NCBI GenBank assembly: GCA_036273855.1
Contig: DASUGU010000141.1
Coordinates: forward strand, 1-64,000
Length of the DNA: 64,000 bases
Direction of reading: 5' to 3'
Source: DATEPR01 sp036273855
GTDB taxonomy: Bacteria; Actinomycetota; Actinomycetes; Mycobacteriales; Pseudonocardiaceae
Under the pieces are notes generated by a model that was not told the DNA's origin, did not search any database, and saw only the letters and a program-made list of their open reading frames with translations. Of this stretch, positions 57,883 through 64,000 are shown in pieces. The position numbers were made by a program, and so were the translations under genes. Every line of letters begins with the position of its first letter. Positions within the stretch are counted from its first letter, which is position 1.

Positions 57883-58105
57883 ATGTCGGCGAGTGGGCGC
57901 GTGGTGCTCATCGCCACCCGGCGGCCCTCGGAGTGCTTCCCGGCGATCGACTTCCGCGAGAGCCGGTCGATCCCGTTCGTCGTCGCGGTCAACCCCCTTC
58001 GACGACGCCGAGGATGCGCGCCGGCGGGACCAGTGCAAGGCCGTGCTGCTGACCCTGCTGGGCCACACCATCGAGGCCGAACGCACACCCGCGGCCAGCG
58101 GGTAG
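57883..58105 (+). pseudogene. remnant of a CvnD-like (conservon) GTPase
   Basis: The frame from 57883 reads 'RVVLIATRRPSECFPAIDF' and 'RSIPFVVAVNP', matching the strand-helix-NKxD-equivalent region of conservon GTPases (family pattern TRRL.D.FPAIDFFE...PFVVAVN.FD). One extra C in the run near 57995 shifts the frame, after which 'FDDAEDARRRDQCKAVLLTLLGHTIE' gives the C-terminal helix of the same family, then a stop at 58105. The P-loop half and a middle segment are gone. It is a short decayed fragment directly upstream of the tricorn gene. Confidence 0.6.
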
Positions 58106-58155
58106 CGACCAAGGCAGGTTCCCAAGACCGGCCTCGGGCCGTTAGCGTGGCTAAC

Positions 58156-61100
58156 GTGACGGACAGTTACCTGCGGTTCCCGCATCTGCGCGATGATCTG
58201 GTCACCTTTGTGGCGGAGGACGACGTCTGGTTGGCACCCCTCACGGGTGGTCGAGCGTGGCGGCTGTCCGCCGATCGGGCACCCGCCCGGCATCCCCGGT
58301 TCTCCCCCGACGGCACCCTGGTCGCCTGGGCCAGCGAGCGGGACGGCCAACCCGAGGTGCTCGTGGCGCCGACCGACGGCGGGCCGAGCGCCCGGCTGAC
58401 CTACTGGGGTGAGGCGACCACCGACGTGCTCGGCTGGACGCCGGACGGTGCCGTGCTGGCCAAGACGTCGGCCGGGCGGTCGGCGGCCAACCAGACCTGG
58501 GCGCACGCGGTGCCGGCCGCGGGCGGGCCTGCCGAGGCGCTGCCGTACGGGCCGGTCAACCATCTCGCGTTCGGTCCCGACGGTGCGGCGGTGCTGAGCA
58601 GCGTGGTGGGCCGCGAGCCCGCCCAGTGGAAGCGTTACCGGGGTGGCCGGGCCGGCAAGCTCTGGCTGGACCGGACCGGCGACGGCGAGTTCAGCAGGTT
58701 CCTCGCCGAACTGAACGGCTACCTGGAATGTCCGATGTGGGTGGGCGAGCGCATCGCGTTCCTGTCCGACCACGAGGGTGTCGGCAGCCTCTACTCGTGC
58801 CTGCCCGACGGCGGCGACCTGCGCCGGCACACGGCGACCGAGTTCTACGTCCGGCACGCCAGCACCGACGGCACCCGGATCGTGTACGAGTCGGCCGGGC
58901 AGCTGTGGCTGGTGGCGGATCTCGACACCGAGCCCACTGTGCTGGACGTCCGGCTCGGCGGCCCGGGCACCGGCCGCCAGCCCTACCCGATCGACACCGC
59001 GAAACACCTCGGCGCCGCCGTGCCCGACCACACCGGTCGCGGCAGTGTCGTCGAGGTCCGGGGCACCGTGCACTGGCTGACCCACAGCGAGGGACCGGCC
59101 AGGGCGCTGGCCGCCGAACCCGGCGTGCGCGCCAGGCTGCCGGTCGTGCTCGGCGAGTCGGGCAACGTCGCCTGGGTGACCGACGCCGACGGCGAGGACG
59201 CCGTGCAGGTGGCCCCGGCAGACGGCAGCGACCCCGGTGGTCCGCCGCGCCGGATCGGCGGGGGAGCGCTGGGCAGGGTGCTGGAACTGGCCGCCGCACC
59301 GGACGGCAGGCACATCGCCGTGATCAGCCACGACGGCAGGCTGTCGCTGATCGACACCGAGTCGGCGCAGATCCGCGAGGTCGTCAGGGCGGTGCAGGGC
59401 GAGCCGACCGACCCGGCCTTCTCGCCGGACTCGCGCTGGCTGGCCTGGTCCCATCCCGGCCCGGACACGCTGCGGCAGATCAAGCTCGCGTCGCTCACCG
59501 ACCTGGCCGTCACCGACGTCACCGACCTGCGGTTCAACGACTTCGAGCCGGTGTTCACCCAGGACGGCAAGTACCTGGCGTTCCTGTCGGTCCGGACGTT
59601 CGACCCGATCTACGACGTGTACGTGTTCGACATCTCCTTTCCCAGCGGCTGCCTGCCCTACCTGGTGCCGCTGGCCGAGGACACGCCGTCGCCGTTCGAC
59701 GCCCAGCGCGACGGCCGGCCGGTCGCCTCCGGGTCGGACGAGGACAAGTCCGACGGGACGGAGGCCACGGCGCATGTCGTGGACCTGGACGGGATCGGCG
59801 ACCGGCTGGTGCCCTTCCCCGTCGACGCTGGCGAGTACTCGGGTCTGCAAGCGGCGCAGGACGCGCTGCTGTGGCTGGCGCATCCGGTGGCCGGGGTGCT
59901 CGGCGGGGAGGGCACCTGGCCGAACAAGAAGCCGCCGCAACCCGCCCTGGAGCGCTACGACCTGAAGCGGTTGCGGCTGGACCGGGTCGAGTCCGGTGTG
60001 GACTCCGCCGTGGTCTCGGGTGACGGCAAGCGGGTGCTGATCCGCGACCGTGACGCCCTGCGCGTCGCCTCCGCCGCGCGCCGCTCCAGCGGCCACGACG
60101 AGGGTGGCGACGACCAGGTCGACGTCGATCTGGGCCGGATCAGGATCACCGTCGACCCGGCAGCCGAGTGGCGTCAGGCGTACGACGAGGCCGGCCGGTT
60201 GATGCGCGACCACTACTGGCGCGCGGACATGGACGGCACCGACTGGGCCGGGCAGTTGCGGCGCTACCGGCCGCTGGTCGAGCGGGTCGCCGGTCAGGAC
60301 GACTTCGTCGACCTGCTCTGGGAGGTCCAGGCCGAGCTGGGCACGTCGCACGCCTACGTCATGCCCAGGGGCGCCGATCGCGGCATCCAGCGGCCGGTGG
60401 GCAAGCTGGGCGCCGATCTGGCCAGGGACGCGGCCGGCCTGTGGCGGGTCACCAGGGTGCTGCCCGGTGACACGTCGGATCCTGGCGCCCGGTCGCCGCT
60501 GCGCGCGCCGGGCGTGCGGATCCGGGAGGGTGACGCGATCCTCGCCGTCGACGCGCGCCCGGTCGGCACCGACACCGGGCCGGCTCCGCTGCTGGCCGGC
60601 ACGGCGGGCACTCCGGTCGAGCTGACCGTGGCCCCGGCCGACGGCGGTGCGCCGCGCCGGGTGGTGGTGACACCGCTGGACGACGAAAGCTCGCTGCGCT
60701 ACCAGGACTGGGTGGCCGACCGGCGGGCACACGTGCACGCCACCAGCGACGGCAAGCTCGGCTACCTGCACGTGCCGGACATGATCGCCAGCGGCTGGGC
60801 CCAACTGCACCGCGACCTGCGGCTGGAAGTACGTCGGGACGGCCTGATCGTGGACCTCCGGGCGAACCGTGGCGGTCACCTGTCCCAACTGGTGGTCGAA
60901 CGGCTGGCGCGCACGGTGGTCGGCTGGAGCGTGGCCAGGGACGGGTACCGGGTGAAGACCTATCCGCAGGACTCGCCGCGCGGACCGATCGTCGCGGTGG
61001 CCAACGAGGCCGCGGGGTCGGACGGCGACATCGTCAACGCGGTGATCAAGGCGCGCGGCATCGGTCCGGTGGTCGGCACCAGGACCTGGGGCGGCACCGT

Positions 61101-61356
61101 CGGCATCGACATGCGTTACCGGCTGGTCGAGGGCACGATGGTCACCCAGCCGCGGTACGCGACGTGGCTCGAGGGCCAGGGATGGGGCGTGGAGAACTAC
61201 GGTGTCGATCCGGACGTCGAGGTGGTCATGACACCGCAGGACTGGGTCGGCGGCCGCGATCCGCAGTTGGACGAGGCCGTGTCGATCGCCCTGCGGGCGT
61301 TGACCGACCACCCGGCCGCTACCGTGCCGGACCTGGCACCACCGAAGGTCCACTGA
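58156..61356 (+). CDS. tricorn-type S41 protease
   Basis: A 1066-aa cytoplasmic peptidase of the tricorn family. Beta-propeller repeats fill residues ~1-660 ('HPRFSPDGTLVAWAS', 'HLAFGPDGAAVL', 'FEPVFTQDGKYLAFLS'). Then come a helical spacer, a PDZ domain (~765-850) and the S41 core. Catalytic residues are visible: 'GTSHAY' (Ser-His pair, ~728), 'AGSDGDI' (Ser-Asp, ~955) and 'VENYGVDPDVEV' (Glu, ~1012). It trims peptides released by the proteasome. GTG 58156 is chosen as the usual start of the family; GTG 58147 is in frame. GTTAGC-GTG-GCTAAC at 58141-58155 is a small inverted repeat. Confidence 0.93.
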   Translation: MTDSYLRFPHLRDDLVTFVAEDDVWLAPLTGGRAWRLSADRAPARHPRFSPDGTLVAWASERDGQPEVLVAPTDGGPSARLTYWGEATTDVLGWTPDGAVLAKTSAGRSAANQTWAHAVPAAGGPAEALPYGPVNHLAFGPDGAAVLSSVVGREPAQWKRYRGGRAGKLWLDRTGDGEFSRFLAELNGYLECPMWVGERIAFLSDHEGVGSLYSCLPDGGDLRRHTATEFYVRHASTDGTRIVYESAGQLWLVADLDTEPTVLDVRLGGPGTGRQPYPIDTAKHLGAAVPDHTGRGSVVEVRGTVHWLTHSEGPARALAAEPGVRARLPVVLGESGNVAWVTDADGEDAVQVAPADGSDPGGPPRRIGGGALGRVLELAAAPDGRHIAVISHDGRLSLIDTESAQIREVVRAVQGEPTDPAFSPDSRWLAWSHPGPDTLRQIKLASLTDLAVTDVTDLRFNDFEPVFTQDGKYLAFLSVRTFDPIYDVYVFDISFPSGCLPYLVPLAEDTPSPFDAQRDGRPVASGSDEDKSDGTEATAHVVDLDGIGDRLVPFPVDAGEYSGLQAAQDALLWLAHPVAGVLGGEGTWPNKKPPQPALERYDLKRLRLDRVESGVDSAVVSGDGKRVLIRDRDALRVASAARRSSGHDEGGDDQVDVDLGRIRITVDPAAEWRQAYDEAGRLMRDHYWRADMDGTDWAGQLRRYRPLVERVAGQDDFVDLLWEVQAELGTSHAYVMPRGADRGIQRPVGKLGADLARDAAGLWRVTRVLPGDTSDPGARSPLRAPGVRIREGDAILAVDARPVGTDTGPAPLLAGTAGTPVELTVAPADGGAPRRVVVTPLDDESSLRYQDWVADRRAHVHATSDGKLGYLHVPDMIASGWAQLHRDLRLEVRRDGLIVDLRANRGGHLSQLVVERLARTVVGWSVARDGYRVKTYPQDSPRGPIVAVANEAAGSDGDIVNAVIKARGIGPVVGTRTWGGTVGIDMRYRLVEGTMVTQPRYATWLEGQGWGVENYGVDPDVEVVMTPQDWVGGRDPQLDEAVSIALRALTDHPAATVPDLAPPKVH

Positions 61357-61398
61357 GCGGCTCCGGCGGCGGCCCGTCGTGGGCCGCCGCCGGCTCGC

Positions 61399-61935
61399 TC
61401 AGGCCGGTTCGTAGTCGGCCACCAGCACGCCCGTGGTCGTCACGGTGGTGGCGACCGGTCGGAGGGTCTTGGTGTCCGGCCCGCCGTCGAACAGTCGCTT
61501 CCCGTGGCCGACCACGACCGGGAAGATCATCAGCCGGTACCGGTCGATGAGGTCGTGGCGCAGCAGGGTGTTCACGAGCCCGCTGCTGCCGAAGATCAGC
61601 AGCGTCCGGTCGGCCTGCTTGAGCGTGGTGACCGCTTCGACGACGTCCGGGCCCAGGGGTGTGGCGTTCCACTCCATTGTGGACAGCGTGCGGGACGCGA
61701 CGTGCTTGGGTAGCTGGTTCATCCGTACGGCGAACTCGCCCTCGGACTCCTCCATCCGCGGCCAGGCGGCGGCGAACCCCTCGTAGGTGACCCGGCCCAG
61801 TAGCAGCGCGTCGCTGGCGAACAGCAGGTCCGACTGCAACTTGGCGAGGTCGTCGTTGAAGTACGGGCCGGTCCACGCGGGCGCCTCGATGACACCGTCC
61901 AGCGTGACGTATTCGGCCGCGATGATCGTTCCCAT
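61399..61935 (-). CDS. dihydrofolate-reductase-like (RibD C-terminal family) reductase
   Basis: A 178-aa YyaP/RibD-C-type protein ('AAEYVTLDGVIEAPAWTGPY', 'LLLGRVTYEGFAAAWP', 'LLIFGSSGLVNTLL', 'RLMIFPVVVGHGKRLF'). The fold binds NADPH; true substrates are unknown. GGAGGAAG precedes ATG 61935. It is divergent from a DUF5937/ArsR regulator with a palindrome between them, a common actinomycete pairing. Confidence 0.9.
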   Translation of the reverse strand: MGTIIAAEYVTLDGVIEAPAWTGPYFNDDLAKLQSDLLFASDALLLGRVTYEGFAAAWPRMEESEGEFAVRMNQLPKHVASRTLSTMEWNATPLGPDVVEAVTTLKQADRTLLIFGSSGLVNTLLRHDLIDRYRLMIFPVVVGHGKRLFDGGPDTKTLRPVATTVTTTGVLVADYEPA

Positions 61936-62000
61936 GGCTTCCTCCAGGTGTTCCGTCGTCCATTGCAGCCAGCATGGCGGCGTGGGCCGGCAACCGCGAC

Positions 62001-62020
62001 GATTAGGTTCTGGCCTAATC
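62001..62020. promoter_or_regulatory. inverted repeat operator GATTAGG-N6-CCTAATC
   Basis: Arms at 62001-62007 and 62014-62020 are perfectly complementary and end seven bases before GTG 62028, in the divergent spacer with the DHFR-like gene. Probable binding site of the ArsR-type protein. Confidence 0.7.
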
Positions 62021-62027
62021 TGGGTGG

Positions 62028-63029
62028 GTGATCCACCTGCATCTGGACTCGGCGGATCTCAGCCGGATCCGGTTCGCCTTCTCGCCCACCTGGGAGACGG
62101 TGACCAGCCTGCGCGCGCTGGCCACGGCCGCCGAGGGTGGCGTGCACGGCCGGTGGCTGCGCGCGGTCGCGCCCCGCGTCACCGACGTCGACCTGCACCT
62201 GCTGACCGCGCTCGTCCGGCCGCGTGGCTACCTTCCCGACTTCCTGCAACCGATCCCGGCCCGCCGCAGCCCCGGCATCGACGCCGGGTTGCGCCAGATC
62301 GCCGACATGGACCCTGACGTCGTCGCGGCCGAACTGGCCCACCTGGCGCAGCATCCGATCGCGCAGCAGGGCCAGGGCCGCACCCAACGGGTGGAGTTGC
62401 TGACCGAACTGGCCAACCGTCCCGACGCGGCACTGCGGCGGATCGTGCCGCAACTGGAGCGGTACTGGAAGATCGCGCTCGCGCCGTACTGGCAACGGAT
62501 TCGCGCCCTGCTGCAGGCCGATCTGGCCTTCCGGCTGGATCATCTCGCGGGCGGCGGCGTGGGGCAGTTGTTCGGCACGCTGCACCCGTCGGTCTCCTTC
62601 GACGGCAGCACGCTGCGCGTCACCAAGTACTACGAGGGCCACGCCGATCTCGGCCGGCGCGGCCTGGTGCTGGTGCCCTGCGCGTTCGCCTGGCCGGACG
62701 TGATCGTCCGCACCGCCGACCCGCAGCCGGTGCTGACCTACAGCCCGCGTGGCCTCGGCAGGCTCTGGGAGTCCCCGATCGCGTCCGGCCCGTCACCCCT
62801 GGCCGGCGTCATCGGCGCGACCCGGGCCAGCCTGCTCGGCCAGCTCGACCTGCCCATGACGACGACCCAACTGGCCGGGCACCTCGACCTCAGCGCGCCG
62901 ACGGTCAACAGCCACCTCAAGGCACTGGCCGCCGCCGGGATCATCGCCGCCCGGCGCGACGGCCGCAGCGTCCTCTACACCCGCACACCACTGGGCGAAC
63001 AACTCCTGGCCGGCCGGGACGACTCCTGA
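62028..63029 (+). CDS. DUF5937 protein with C-terminal ArsR winged helix
   Basis: A 333-aa regulator: residues ~1-245 match the DUF5937 effector domain ('FAFSPTWETVTSLRALA', 'RWLRAVAPRV', 'TKYYEGHADLGRRGLVLVPCAF') and ~255-325 an ArsR winged helix ('LAGHLDLSAPTVNSHLKALAAAGIIAARRDGRSVLYTRT' pattern). The order effector-then-HTH is typical of DUF5937 regulators. Divergent from the DHFR-like reductase and likely its repressor. Confidence 0.9.
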   Translation: MIHLHLDSADLSRIRFAFSPTWETVTSLRALATAAEGGVHGRWLRAVAPRVTDVDLHLLTALVRPRGYLPDFLQPIPARRSPGIDAGLRQIADMDPDVVAAELAHLAQHPIAQQGQGRTQRVELLTELANRPDAALRRIVPQLERYWKIALAPYWQRIRALLQADLAFRLDHLAGGGVGQLFGTLHPSVSFDGSTLRVTKYYEGHADLGRRGLVLVPCAFAWPDVIVRTADPQPVLTYSPRGLGRLWESPIASGPSPLAGVIGATRASLLGQLDLPMTTTQLAGHLDLSAPTVNSHLKALAAAGIIAARRDGRSVLYTRTPLGEQLLAGRDDS

Positions 63030-64000
63030 TCAGGTGAGCACGCCGGCCGGCAGCCGGCGGCGCAACCCGAGCACGGCGGGTGCGGCCGCCGCCGACGTCA
63101 CGGCGAGTGTCGCCCACAGCACCGGGCTGCCCACGTCGAGCAGCCCGGTCAGCAGCGCGGGTCCGGCGACCGTGGCGACGGCCCAGGACAGCTGGTAGAG
63201 CGCGCTGGCCCGGCCCTGGGCGTCGGCGGGCGCGGCGGCAGCGGCCGCGGCCGTGGTCAGCGGGGCGAACAGCGCCTCGGCCACGGCGAACGTCGGACTC
63301 ACGACGATGATCAGCACGATGGCCGCCCGCAGCGGTACCAGCGTGGTGCTGATCAGGGCGGCGAACGCAACCGCGAACACGGCCGACGCGACGAGCAGGC
63401 CCACGCCGCGCGGATACCGGCCGGCGATCCGGGTCGCCGGGCGCTGCACCGCGACCAGGGTCAGCGTGCCGATGCCCAGCGCCACACCGGGCACCCAGTG
63501 CGGTCCGCGCAGCACGTCCAGCACCAGGATCGGCAGGATCGAGTACTTGCCGACGCTGGCCAGCGTGAACAGCACGTTCGTCGCGCACAGCCCGACGTAG
63601 GGCCGGTCCCGCAGCACGGCGGACCAGCCTGCGCCGCCGGTGCCCGCCCGGCGGCCGTGCCGGATCGGCACGTGCAGGCCGAGCACCAGCACGGCCGCGA
63701 TGCCGAAGCTGGCCGCGTTCAGGTAGGCCAGCAGGTGGTACGTGCCGGGGCTGGTCAGGTTCGGGATCAACGCGGTCGCGCCGGCACCGATGCCCGCCCC
63801 GGCGAACCGGCCGATGGTCTGGGTGCCGATCAGCCGTTCCGCGTCCCGCTCGGTGGTCAGCGCGTTGACGATCGGCGCGTTCACGGTCCAGAACAGGCGG
63901 TCACCGACGCTGATCACCGCCGACACGAGCACCACGTGCCACGTGTGGGTGACCAGCGGGTAGCACGCGAACGCGACCAGGCGGATCAGGTTGCTGCTGA
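63030..64000 (-). CDS. MFS transporter, 5' end beyond window
   Basis: At least 323 codons are present and the frame remains open to the right edge, so the N-terminus (helices 1-3) is missing. Visible parts include 'SVGDRLFWTVNAPIVNAL' and 'GRFAGAGIGAGATAL', a central loop with 'HVPIRHGRRAGTGG', and later helices, typical of drug-exporting MFS of the DHA1/MMR-like type. It is convergent with the DUF5937 gene, one base apart. Confidence 0.82.
   Translation of the reverse strand, partial: SSNLIRLVAFACYPLVTHTWHVVLVSAVISVGDRLFWTVNAPIVNALTTERDAERLIGTQTIGRFAGAGIGAGATALIPNLTSPGTYHLLAYLNAASFGIAAVLVLGLHVPIRHGRRAGTGGAGWSAVLRDRPYVGLCATNVLFTLASVGKYSILPILVLDVLRGPHWVPGVALGIGTLTLVAVQRPATRIAGRYPRGVGLLVASAVFAVAFAALISTTLVPLRAAIVLIIVVSPTFAVAEALFAPLTTAAAAAAAPADAQGRASALYQLSWAVATVAGPALLTGLLDVGSPVLWATLAVTSAAAAPAVLGLRRRLPAGVLT

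Noticed and set aside
57558..58112. 184-codon - strand frame over the CvnD remnant
   Set aside because: Basic, low-complexity composition; the + strand carries family-like sequence.

Overview
The window is 64 kb of very GC-rich DNA. Its GTG starts, pervasive GTGA/ATGA start-stop overlaps, GAF-ANTAR regulators, tricorn-type protease, CvnD-like GTPase remnant and IdeR/DmdR-type iron box all point to a filamentous actinomycete. My inference is a member of the Pseudonocardiales (Kutzneria/Lentzea/Saccharothrix-like chromosome). I see no rRNA, tRNA, CRISPR array, phage or insertion sequence. The window reads as ordinary chromosome, probably accessory arm, with catabolic, transport and regulatory modules.

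Layout. 0.2-9.3 kb: a heterodimeric ABC exporter, a frameshifted HEAT-type gene, an L,D-transpeptidase, a GAF-ANTAR protein, and an ArsR-type repressor divergent from a drug-efflux MFS gene with a long palindromic operator between them. 9.3-13.6 kb: an amino-sugar/tagatose catabolic operon (DeoR regulator, SIS sugar isomerase/deaminase, PfkB kinase, class II aldolase) riddled with local tandem repeats, some of which copy the ends of the aldolase gene. 13.6-19 kb: a decayed AraC gene, a phytanoyl-CoA-type dioxygenase, a wHTH regulator with a degenerate GGDEF-like domain, a class III aminotransferase and an FAH-family hydrolase. 19-28 kb: another degenerate-GGDEF regulator (AraC type), then a tightly coupled carbohydrate operon (binding protein, Gfo/Idh/MocA dehydrogenase, heparinase-like lyase, two amidohydrolases) divergent from two MalF/MalG permeases; no dedicated ATPase is present. 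28-35 kb: oxidoreductase, CGNR protein, two MFS carriers, a LysR/alpha-beta-hydrolase fusion, a small HTH protein and a DUF1275 membrane protein.

35.4-46.8 kb holds the most unusual content: three very large genes read as one coupled unit. They encode a 1228-aa Fn3 protein, an 871-aa HEYAH metallopeptidase-like protein, and a 1700-aa beta-rich DUF6603-like protein with a lectin-like C-terminal domain. None has a signal peptide or membrane segment. A near-perfect iron box lies upstream, at the end of an Mrp-type ATPase gene.

48-64 kb: two alpha/beta hydrolases, a TetR gene with twin operators shared with a CrtA-like monooxygenase and a hydrolase, a divergent pair of GAF-ANTAR proteins, stand-alone CheB and CheR-PAS proteins, a CvnD remnant, a tricorn protease, a DHFR-like reductase divergent from a DUF5937/ArsR regulator, and an MFS gene cut by the right edge.

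The two candidates I rate highest for new biology are the LysR-hydrolase fusion (a transcription factor whose sensor module has an enzyme fold) and the iron-box-associated three-giant-protein operon.
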